24,179 bases of DNA, from positions 33,984 through 58,162 of the forward strand of contig DFXU01000031.1 in assembly GCA_002383285.1 (NCBI GenBank), written 5' to 3'. The stretch comes from Caryophanales bacterium UBA4100 (GTDB lineage Bacteria; Bacillota; Bacilli; Paenibacillales; UBA4045). Of the stretch, positions 6,798 through 13,208 are shown piece after piece. Each line of letters opens with the position of its first letter. The stretch's first letter is position 1. Under the pieces are notes generated by a model. That model made no database searches and was not told the origin of the DNA. It saw only the letters and a program-made list of their open reading frames with translations. The position numbers were made by a program, and so were the translations under genes.

Positions 6798-7946
6798 TTA
6801 CCTCTCTGCGTAAGTACCGTCCTCGTTTCTCCATACAGGAGCTCGGTAATTGTGTCCAATCTCCGCAGCCCGTCTGACCTTCACCTCATCGATCTCAATC
6901 CCAAGCCCCGGGTTATTCTTGATCGTAATAAATCCATCCTCGAATTTAAAAAACTCTGGGTTTTTCACATAATCAAGCAGCTCTACTTGTTTATTGTAAT
7001 GTATACCGATGCTCTGTTCTTGAATAAAGGCGTTCGGCGTACAAAAGTCAAGCTGTAGAGAAGCCGCCAAGCACATCGGACCTAATGGGCAATGCGGAGC
7101 AACCGCAATATCGTATGCCTCAGCCATCGCTGCGATTTTTTTCGTCTCTAGAATACCGCCAGCATGGGACAAATCAGGCTGAATAATATCCACAATTCCC
7201 TCTTGTAGTAGCTGTTTAAAGCCCCAACGTGTGTACATTCTCTCACCGGTTGCGATTGGTATTGTTGTGTATGAAGCGATTTGCTTTAGCGCCTCATTGT
7301 TCTCTGGCGTCACAGGCTCCTCAATGAACATAGGATGGAAGGGCTCCATTTCCTTGACCAGTACCTTCGCCATTGCTTTATGCACCCTGCCATGGAAATC
7401 CAATCCTATACCAACATCAGGTCCTACTACCTCTCGAACCGCTGCTAAGCGTTCAACTGCAGCGGTTACTTTACTGAAGGAATCAATATAATTCATCTCA
7501 TCGGTTGCATTCATCTTTAATGCGGTAAACCCTGCATCAATGCGTTGTTTGGCTGCCTCTGCTACACCACTCGGTCGATCTCCCCCGATCCATGTATACA
7601 CTCGGACCTTATCACGACAGGCTCCACCTAACAAATCATAAATCGGCGCATTATAATACTTTCCCTTAATATCCCACAACGCTTGATCAATTCCTGAGAT
7701 CGCACTGGTTAATATTGGACCTCCACGATAGAAGCCTGATCTGAACATAACCTGAAAGTGATCCTCAATACGCATTGGATCTTTACCAATGAGGTATTCA
7801 CTTAACTCCTTAACGGCTGCCATAACCGTATCAGCACGATTCTCAACAATAGGCTCTCCCCAGCCAGAAATTCCTTCATCCGTCTCTATCTTAAGAAATA
7901 GCCACCTCGGCGCAACCTTAAATAGCTCCATACTCCTGATTTTCAT
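6798..7946 (-). CDS. dgoD: D-galactonate dehydratase-type sugar-acid dehydratase (enolase superfamily)
   Basis: The 382-residue protein has the same length as E. coli DgoD. The magnesium ligands Asp183, Glu209 and Glu235, the general acid/base residues His185 (LDFHGR) and His285 (APHCPLGP), and Glu310 (QEQSIGIHYNK) fall at the DgoD numbers. Long stretches such as GFYRGGPIL, GIDQALWDIKGK, QPDLSHAGGI and MAEAYD are family-typical. The reaction is syn or anti loss of water from C2/C3 of an aldonate to a 2-keto-3-deoxy acid. I place the start at ATG 7946, with GAGGG just upstream; extending to 8078 would add 44 residues inside the upstream gene. It follows the aldehyde dehydrogenase by 7 bases. 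D-galactonate is the family default. Gluconate-type acids share the C2/C3 configuration, so 6-deoxy-6-sulfogluconate is possible, but this is inference. Confidence 0.85.
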   Translation of the reverse strand: MKIRSMELFKVAPRWLFLKIETDEGISGWGEPIVENRADTVMAAVKELSEYLIGKDPMRIEDHFQVMFRSGFYRGGPILTSAISGIDQALWDIKGKYYNAPIYDLLGGACRDKVRVYTWIGGDRPSGVAEAAKQRIDAGFTALKMNATDEMNYIDSFSKVTAAVERLAAVREVVGPDVGIGLDFHGRVHKAMAKVLVKEMEPFHPMFIEEPVTPENNEALKQIASYTTIPIATGERMYTRWGFKQLLQEGIVDIIQPDLSHAGGILETKKIAAMAEAYDIAVAPHCPLGPMCLAASLQLDFCTPNAFIQEQSIGIHYNKQVELLDYVKNPEFFKFEDGFITIKNNPGLGIEIDEVKVRRAAEIGHNYRAPVWRNEDGTYAER

Positions 7947-7953
7947 AATTCCC

Positions 7954-9387
7954 TCACACTCCGAATGATATATATTTGACTTCCAAGAATGCCTCCATGC
8001 CGTAATGACCGCCTTCTCTGCCAATTCCGCTCTCTTTCCAACCTCCGAACGGTGCTTGAGCGACGGAAGGTAATGCATCGTTAATCCCTACAATGCCATA
8101 TTCAAGAGCTTCCGAGACTCGAATCGATCTTCCCAGATCATTCGTAAAAGCATACGCAGCTAAACCGTATTCACCGCTGTTCGCTTTCTCAATAGCTTCC
8201 TCTTCTGTGTGAAAGGAATATAAAGGCGCAACAGGACCGAATGTTTCTTCCGAGGTAATCTTCATAGACTCATCCACGTTAGTAAGGATCGTGGGTTCAT
8301 AATATGCTCCAGTTAATGATTCTACGCTGCATGACTTTCCACCCGTTAATAAGGATGCTCCCTTGGCAAGCGCATCCTCCACCTGGCGATTTACCTTGTC
8401 CATCGCATCGATATCAATCAATGGACCGATATCTACGCCTTCTTCCATACCATTGCCAATTTTCATCGCTTGAACACGTGCAGTCAGCTTCTTGGCGAAT
8501 ACATCCATGATCGAATCCTGTACATAAATTCGGTTCGCACATATACACGTCTGCCCTGCATTGCGAAATTTGCTAATGATGCAAGCTTCTACGGCACGGT
8601 CTATATCAGCATCCTCAAATACGATGAACGGGGCGTGTCCCCCTAGCTCCATCGAAACCCGCTTCACCTGATCCGCGGAAGCGCGAATAAGCTGTTTGCC
8701 TACCTCCGTCGATCCGGTAAACGTAATTTTATGAACCTGTGGATTGTCTATAAACTCTGCTCCAATTTCTCTGCCACGCCCTGTAATAAGGTTGACAACT
8801 CCCGGAGGGAAGCCTACCTCATCGAAGATTTCAAACAGTGCAACCGCAGTTAAAGGCGTGTAATCTGCTGGCTTTAACACAACCGTACACCCCGCAGCGA
8901 GTGCAGGAGCAATCTTACGAGTCACCATCGATGCGGGGAAATTCCACGGCGTGATCGCAGCTACAACCCCTACTGGTTGACGAATAACAACAATTCGTTT
9001 ATTAGCTGATGATGCCGGGATCGTCTCCCCATAATTTCGCTTAGCCTCCTCGCTGTACCACCGCAAGAACTCAGCAGCGAACATCACTTCTCCCTTTGAT
9101 TCGAAGAGCGGCTTGCCTTGCTCTAGCGTAAGGATACGTGCGATCTGATCGGCACGTTCTACCATTTTCTGATAAGCTGCATATAATAAGCTGGAGCGCT
9201 CCATTGCAGTAGTTTTCGACCATGTCTTAAAAGCTTTCGCAGCAGCTGTTATACAAGCGGCTGCATCCGCTCGTCTCCCAATAGGAATCGACCCCACCGC
9301 TTCACCAGTTGCTGGGTTTAACACTATCTTTCTTTCGCCGCTAACAGCTTCAACCCACTTTCCATCCTGATATATATGACCTTTCAC
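7954..9387 (-). CDS. NAD(P)-dependent aldehyde dehydrogenase (GabD-like)
   Basis: The 477-residue ALDH-superfamily enzyme resembles succinate-semialdehyde dehydrogenase. The oxyanion Asn149 is in ITPWNFPASM, Lys172 in VVLKPADYTP, the general base Glu247 in MELGGHAP and the nucleophile Cys281 in NAGQTCICANR. FTGSTEVG is the cofactor-binding turn. I choose GTG 9387 as start because AGGTG lies 6 bases upstream; GTG 9396 sits inside that SD. It follows the DapA-like gene by 19 bases and precedes dgoD by 7. In an Entner-Doudoroff type route it would oxidise the aldehyde released by the aldolase: glyceraldehyde to glycerate, or sulfolactaldehyde to sulfolactate. Known sulfolactaldehyde dehydrogenases are GabD-like, which fits. 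2-Ketoglutarate-semialdehyde dehydrogenase is another possibility. Confidence 0.88.
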   Translation of the reverse strand: MKGHIYQDGKWVEAVSGERKIVLNPATGEAVGSIPIGRRADAAACITAAAKAFKTWSKTTAMERSSLLYAAYQKMVERADQIARILTLEQGKPLFESKGEVMFAAEFLRWYSEEAKRNYGETIPASSANKRIVVIRQPVGVVAAITPWNFPASMVTRKIAPALAAGCTVVLKPADYTPLTAVALFEIFDEVGFPPGVVNLITGRGREIGAEFIDNPQVHKITFTGSTEVGKQLIRASADQVKRVSMELGGHAPFIVFEDADIDRAVEACIISKFRNAGQTCICANRIYVQDSIMDVFAKKLTARVQAMKIGNGMEEGVDIGPLIDIDAMDKVNRQVEDALAKGASLLTGGKSCSVESLTGAYYEPTILTNVDESMKITSEETFGPVAPLYSFHTEEEAIEKANSGEYGLAAYAFTNDLGRSIRVSEALEYGIVGINDALPSVAQAPFGGWKESGIGREGGHYGMEAFLEVKYISFGV

Positions 9388-9406
9388 TATGAACACCTCA
9401 TTTTTC

Positions 9407-10303
9407 TTATAATAGTTGCTTTATGGATTCATAATTTCTTGTTAGTTCTTCCGTCTCGGCTATAGTCATCTGGCGCAGCGGAGCCCTAACAGTGGGACCC
9501 GTTATTCCTCTTAACTCTAACACCTTTTTCTGAGGTGCAATCGGATACGGTTTTACGAACATTTTCTTAACTTGTGCACATACACCCTGCCATTTCCTGG
9601 CATCGTCCATATCGCCTCTTAGAAAAGCGTTATATAATTTTACAAACGGCTCAGGGATTGCTGTTGCACCTGCCGAAACTGCTCCTTGTCCACCAACAGC
9701 AAGCGCAGGTAATATCTGTGCATCATTTCCCATAATTGCTGAATGCTTACTCTCCTTCTCTTGTATAAGCTCATAAAAGTTTTCGAAATTCATACTGCTG
9801 TCTTTCATTCCCATAATATGAGGGTAAGATTTTGCCAGCTTGACGAACATTGAAACCTTAATGTTATTCTTCGCATTCATAGGTATGTTATAAAGATAGA
9901 TTGGAATGTGTATGGCTTCTGCAACCTTCGAGAAGAATTGCTCCATAGCTAAATCATCCATCGTATAATAGTAAGGAGGAATCAGTGCAATCCCATCCGA
10001 TCCTGTCGATACAGCATGGTAGGAAAGATCTAATACGTCTTCAAGTGTTTGTGCACCCACATGAATGATAACCGGTAATCTTCCATTAGCTTGATCGATG
10101 ACGATAGCAGCCATTCGCTGTCTTAATGCGTTATCCAGATACGCGCACTCGCCTGTCGATCCTAATGCAAATAGACCATGAACTTGATTGTCTATCAAGA
10201 AGTCCACGAGATTTCTAGCAGAATCTTCATCGATCTCCTTGCCAGAAGAGCATAGTGGTGTCACGATTGCAGGTACGATTCCTTTTAAAAACGTTATACT
10301 CAT
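9407..10303 (-). CDS. DapA/N-acetylneuraminate lyase-family aldolase (2-keto-3-deoxy sugar acid aldolase candidate)
   Basis: The 298-residue TIM-barrel class I lyase shows the 2-keto-acid-binding GSTGE at residues 48-52, the catalytic Tyr138 (IYLYNIP) and the Schiff-base Lys167 (IMGMKDSS). GAVSAGAT follows near residue 213. Start: ATG 10303 with GGAGGA immediately upstream. The family includes dihydrodipicolinate synthase, KDG aldolases and dehydratases of 2-keto-3-deoxy acids. Between a lactonase-like and a dehydratase-aldehyde dehydrogenase pair it most likely splits a 2-keto-3-deoxy-aldonate into pyruvate and a three-carbon aldehyde. A real dihydrodipicolinate synthase is unlikely in this context. 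If it were a keto-deoxy-pentonate dehydratase, the ALDH would instead make 2-ketoglutarate from a pentose; I cannot exclude that from sequence. Confidence 0.85.
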   Translation of the reverse strand: MSITFLKGIVPAIVTPLCSSGKEIDEDSARNLVDFLIDNQVHGLFALGSTGECAYLDNALRQRMAAIVIDQANGRLPVIIHVGAQTLEDVLDLSYHAVSTGSDGIALIPPYYYTMDDLAMEQFFSKVAEAIHIPIYLYNIPMNAKNNIKVSMFVKLAKSYPHIMGMKDSSMNFENFYELIQEKESKHSAIMGNDAQILPALAVGGQGAVSAGATAIPEPFVKLYNAFLRGDMDDARKWQGVCAQVKKMFVKPYPIAPQKKVLELRGITGPTVRAPLRQMTIAETEELTRNYESIKQLL

Positions 10304-10322
10304 AGCTCCTCCGAATTTTATG

Positions 10323-11108
10323 TCATAGCTCGAGCTGAATGAATCCCCTTACCCTGTCGAAAATATACCATTCACCCATTCTCATAATAAATCCTTTGGT
10401 CACCCCGCTATATGCTTCTACTTGCCTCACATATTCCTCTGCACTTGCTGTATTCTCAGTAAACATCTGGATGTGCATAGGAACAGCATATCCAGGCTGA
10501 ATATGCGAGGTTAATCTAGCGGCATCCGGGATGTTCATGCAACCCAACCTGCCATTAATACAACTCATCATTACATCTGGTTTATGCTCTCCAATTGAGA
10601 TGAGTTCATCAGAATAAACGGTATCACCAGTTATATAAACAGTTACATCACCATAATGAAGCACATATCCGACGCTATCAACTGTATGGAGAGCTGTGAC
10701 TGCATGCACTTTCGCGTTCCCAATTCGCTTACTTGCTCCGCACTCAAGTATGAGCATTCGACCTGATGCAATCCCCATTTCTAGTAACGGTCCCAGACAT
10801 GACGGTGGACATACGAAAACAGCTTCGGGATTAGCCTTCGCCATGAGAGGGATGGAGTCAGGGTCTAGATGATCACGATGAGCATGTGTGAACAAGAAAA
10901 AGTCTGCTTTCACCTCTTTAGCTTCTATTGGAGGCGGAATGATACGATGATAACCGACAAACCTGGAGCATGCATTCGACAAATAAGGATCCACATGATA
11001 AATTAATCCTCCGGAATCTTTAAAAGCAAAGCCAGCTTGCCCCGTCCAAGCCATTCCCACTTGACCATTCTCCTCAATCCGTAGCTGCGCCTGATGTTCA
11101 ATAAACAT
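10323..11108 (-). CDS. UlaG-like MBL-fold metal-dependent hydrolase, candidate sugar lactonase
   Basis: The 261-residue metallo-beta-lactamase-fold protein carries the metal motif H-x-H-x-D-H at residues 75-80 (THAHRDHLD), the next ligand His141 (ALHTVDSVGY), the bridging Asp162 (ITGDTVYSD) and a late His in VPMHIQMF. N-terminal TGQAGFAFKDSGGLIYHVDPY is typical of the UlaG subgroup, whose namesake opens L-ascorbate-6-phosphate lactone. I place the start at ATG 11108 with GGAGG 8 bases upstream; ATG 11123 overlaps the preceding stop and has no SD. Between a dehydrogenase gene and the aldolase and dehydratase genes, opening an aldono-lactone is the natural role, but substrate identity is inferred. 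UlaG-type folds also include phosphodiesterase-like hydrolases. Confidence 0.8.
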   Translation of the reverse strand: MFIEHQAQLRIEENGQVGMAWTGQAGFAFKDSGGLIYHVDPYLSNACSRFVGYHRIIPPPIEAKEVKADFFLFTHAHRDHLDPDSIPLMAKANPEAVFVCPPSCLGPLLEMGIASGRMLILECGASKRIGNAKVHAVTALHTVDSVGYVLHYGDVTVYITGDTVYSDELISIGEHKPDVMMSCINGRLGCMNIPDAARLTSHIQPGYAVPMHIQMFTENTASAEEYVRQVEAYSGVTKGFIMRMGEWYIFDRVRGFIQLEL

Positions 11109-11122
11109 GATTTCTTCCTCCA

Positions 11123-12124
11123 TTATATGTAGATGTAATTTCGGATCTTATTCAGGAGTTGGTCATTCCATTCCACTTCATCAAAGATGGTATAGAACTG
11201 GCGAAAGCTACGATTATATTCATTAACATTTAATAATGTTTGTTTGATTTCCTCCCAGCTTATTCCGATTTGATCAGGATGATAGCATACTTGTGCTTCA
11301 TTCAGAGCATTTCTTAATTCACTAGTATGACTTTTCTGCAAGAACGAAGAAATCACAATGCCCAGTGCAACCGTTTCTCCATGGTTCAATGGCTTTCCGG
11401 TCAATCTTTCTAAATTCCAAGAAAATAGATGCTCGGCTCCAGCCGTTATAGGCTTAGAAAGGTTGTTCATTACAACCGCCGACGTTTGCTCGATCAGAAA
11501 CATAAGTTTGTGAAGCCCAGTATGAGAAACAGATCCTATCTCCTTGGCATGAGTAATCGCGGTACGTATCATTCGTGTGACATCCCGTTCGATCTTGGGA
11601 TCCACAGCGATTCGTTGGCCTGTATTAGCTGCAATCCGCCAATCATTTAAAGTCGTCTGCATATATAACAGGTCCCCGTAACCCGCGCGGTTCAACCTCG
11701 GTTCAGCTTCTTGGATCAACGAATAATCAACAACGATCCGCTTCGGCCATCCCTCCTTCTTAAATCCGTATGAGGAACCATCTCGTCGTACTGAGATAAA
11801 ATCTGAAAAGTGTGCATTGCTCGATGTAAGGGTTGGAACTAGAATTGGTGTTCTATTCCGCAAGAAGGCAAAATATTTCGCAGCGTCAATGGCTGTTCCG
11901 CCGCCTAATCCAACAAAATCAACATCATTAGGAATTTCAACAATAATTTGATCTAGAACAGATTGTTCCAAGGTATGAGGCATGTATACGCCCACTTGTC
12001 GATCCCGAAACCGATCACCAAATAGATGCCAAGGAATGGAGTCCGTAATGATAACGAACGCTGTCAGGGATGCTAGCTCAGATGCTAGTATTTCATTGCC
12101 ATATCTAGTTTTCATGTACTCCAT
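11123..12124 (-). CDS. Glycerol-1-phosphate dehydrogenase/AraM-like metal-dependent oxidoreductase
   Basis: The 333-residue member of the iron-containing/dehydroquinate-synthase-like dehydrogenases shows the nucleotide-binding GLGGGTAIDAAKY, the G1P-dehydrogenase-like PTLTSSNAHFSDF, and probable metal ligands Asp151 (RAGYGDLL), His232 (AGAEHLFSW) and His248 (NHGETVALG). These are at nearly the positions known in B. subtilis AraM (Asp148, His226, His247). I choose ATG 12124 as start, with AAGGTGAT just upstream; the GTG at 12133 would overlap the regulator stop. A G1P dehydrogenase is odd in a sugar-acid operon. It might oxidise the sugar in the first step, or act on 2,3-dihydroxypropane-1-sulfonate, a structural analogue of glycerol 1-phosphate. 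Both ideas are inference. Confidence 0.8.
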   Translation of the reverse strand: MEYMKTRYGNEILASELASLTAFVIITDSIPWHLFGDRFRDRQVGVYMPHTLEQSVLDQIIVEIPNDVDFVGLGGGTAIDAAKYFAFLRNRTPILVPTLTSSNAHFSDFISVRRDGSSYGFKKEGWPKRIVVDYSLIQEAEPRLNRAGYGDLLYMQTTLNDWRIAANTGQRIAVDPKIERDVTRMIRTAITHAKEIGSVSHTGLHKLMFLIEQTSAVVMNNLSKPITAGAEHLFSWNLERLTGKPLNHGETVALGIVISSFLQKSHTSELRNALNEAQVCYHPDQIGISWEEIKQTLLNVNEYNRSFRQFYTIFDEVEWNDQLLNKIRNYIYI

Positions 12125-12129
12125 TACAA

Positions 12130-12879
12130 TCACCTTTCCGTGGTATTATCCTGCTCCACTTCCTCCACCTCAAGAATCAAGTCATTCTCGACACTTGATA
12201 TGTGTTCGTACATCTTGCTGCGAGCCATATCAGGATTCCTGGTCAGTAAAGCCTCCGCGATCATAATATGCTCTCTCAAGGACTGAAGGGCACGACCCGG
12301 AATTTTCAGCGATTTCATTCGGTGTTCATACAAGATGTCAATCAAGCTATTCATCAAACGGAGACTCACCTCGTTTCCACCTGCTTCCGACACCATCAAA
12401 TGGAATTGCTGGTCGGAATCGGAGAGGAATTTTTCCTTTTCCTCAGCAGAAGAAAACGGATTTTCCGATACGATTTTAAAAACCTCATTACAACGCAAAT
12501 AAATTTGTACGAGAAACTCTGTCGTACCCCGTTTCGACGCCCATGCCGCTGATTCAGTTTCCAGCATTTTGCGCACTTCAAACAGATCACGGATCGTATC
12601 CGTTTGAACAAAGATGAAGGAAGCCATATTGTCCCGACGTTCACTCTCTTCTGTTACGAAGACACCATTACCATGTTTGATTATAATCAATCCCATGGCC
12701 GACAATATTTTGAATGCTTCCCTGATTGTAGGACGGCTAACCTCCATCCTCTCCGCCAACTCACGTTCTGGTGGCAACTTGTCACCAGCTTTGACCTGCC
12801 CGCTTAGGATCAAGTCACTAATATGATCTACCACTTTTTTGGAAAACGTCTTCTTCTCTTCATTCATTGATTTAAACAT
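12130..12879 (-). CDS. GntR-family regulator, FadR subfamily (FCD domain)
   Basis: The 249-residue protein has a winged helix-turn-helix at about residues 10-80 (KLPPERELAERMEVSRPTIR, then GLIIIKHGNGVFV) and an all-helical FCD ligand domain at about 95-235. FCD metal/ligand histidines are visible in DQQFHLMV, LREHIMIAEAL and MYEHIS. It is the first gene of the ten-gene minus-strand run and divergent from the ABC transporter operon. Related FadR-type regulators such as DgoR control aldonate operons by repression released by the substrate. Three copies of a GGT-ATT-ACC palindrome at local promoters are its likely targets, including its own promoter. The ATG at 12879 has no clear SD; a short upstream frame with a good SD overlaps it (separate entry), so translation may be coupled. 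ATG 12867 is an alternative start. Confidence 0.9.
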   Translation of the reverse strand: MFKSMNEEKKTFSKKVVDHISDLILSGQVKAGDKLPPERELAERMEVSRPTIREAFKILSAMGLIIIKHGNGVFVTEESERRDNMASFIFVQTDTIRDLFEVRKMLETESAAWASKRGTTEFLVQIYLRCNEVFKIVSENPFSSAEEKEKFLSDSDQQFHLMVSEAGGNEVSLRLMNSLIDILYEHRMKSLKIPGRALQSLREHIMIAEALLTRNPDMARSKMYEHISSVENDLILEVEEVEQDNTTER

Positions 12880-12910
12880 GGGACTTCATTATTTCATCAG
12901 CATACAGCAC
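12872..12910 (-). CDS. Possible 12-codon leader peptide before the GntR gene
   Basis: On the minus strand GGGAGAG (12924-12918) is followed after 7 bases by GTG at 12910. The frame reads V-L-Y-A-D-E-I-M-K-S-H-V and ends at TAA 12872-12874, overlapping the first 8 bases of the regulator gene. The regulator ATG itself lacks an SD, so this mini-frame could deliver ribosomes to it. It may also be a chance frame, with the real SD being weak. Confidence 0.3.
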   Translation of the reverse strand: MLYADEIMKSHV

Positions 12911-12966
12911 AATGAAACTCTCCCTTCTAAGCTCATTTATAGCATTCCCACCATTCACAGCGATGT

Positions 12967-12975
12967 GGTAATACC
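12967..12975. promoter_or_regulatory. Predicted GntR/FadR-type operator at the regulator promoter
   Basis: GGTAATACC is the reverse complement of the core found at the two other sites. With its flanks it matches the 13-base palindrome at 11 positions. On the minus strand it begins 7 bases after the -10 hexamer, almost the same geometry as at the suyA promoter, which suggests autorepression of the regulator and the upper pathway genes. Confidence 0.6.
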
Positions 12976-12982
12976 TATTTAA

Positions 12983-13011
12983 ATTCTATTTTAGTAAATA
13001 AACTATGAAAA
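12983..13011 (-). promoter_or_regulatory. Promoter of the GntR-led operon
   Basis: On the minus strand TTTTCA (13011-13006) and TAGAAT (12988-12983) are 17 bases apart, matching sigma-A at 4 and 5 of 6 positions. The predicted operator covers the expected start site. The leader to the regulator gene would be about 100 bases. A TATAAA at 12941-12936 could serve as an alternative -10 but has no good -35. Confidence 0.5.
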
Positions 13012-13032
13012 GACAACAAATTTTATTTTCAG

Positions 13033-13061
13033 TTTACATATTTATGCGTTTCTGCTACATT
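13033..13061 (+). promoter_or_regulatory. Promoter of the ABC transporter operon
   Basis: TTTACA (13033-13038) and TACATT (13056-13061) are 17 bases apart, and a TG one base before the -10 makes it an extended -10 element. The palindromic operator at 13059-13073 overlaps the -10 end and the start site. Confidence 0.55.
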
Positions 13062-13073
13062 GGTATTACCAAT
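13059..13073. promoter_or_regulatory. Predicted GntR/FadR-type operator at the transporter promoter
   Basis: ATTGGTATTACCAAT is a perfect 15-base palindrome around a single central base, with the GGT-three bases-ACC core used by FadR-subfamily regulators. It is the best-formed of the three sites and overlaps the promoter -10, so binding should block transcription. Confidence 0.7.
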
Positions 13074-13076
13074 TAC

Positions 13077-13090
13077 TGAAAGCGCTCTAT
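13077..13090. promoter_or_regulatory. Candidate cre (CcpA) site downstream of transporter promoter
   Basis: TGAAAGCGCTCTAT matches the cre consensus TGWAARCGYTWNCW at 12 of 14 positions, with a perfect first ten bases. It sits just after the operator, within about 25 bases of the predicted start, where CcpA typically acts as a roadblock. Confidence 0.4.
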
Positions 13091-13208
13091 TTCCATCCAG
13101 CATTTGGTTCTAATTAACAATATCTACTACAGGTGGTGATTCTATCGCGGTTTGTACATTTGTTCTATCACCCATTTGAGAACATGATCATAGGAATGGA
13201 GGGTTGGT

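Larger units (their letters stand above)
12880..13208. other. Divergent control region between GntR operon and ABC operon
   Basis: These 329 bases hold no convincing gene apart from the mini-frame at 12872-12910. They contain two promoters facing outward, two copies of the GGTATTACC-type palindrome and one candidate cre site, listed separately. The middle (12976-13060) is strongly AT-rich. The transporter gene has its SD (GGAGG) about 7 bases before ATG 13209. Confidence 0.8.

Noticed and set aside
7947..8078. N-terminal extension of the dehydratase by 44 residues
   Set aside because: It overlaps the aldehyde dehydrogenase end, has no SD and is not part of the family; with the start at 7946 the length equals DgoD.
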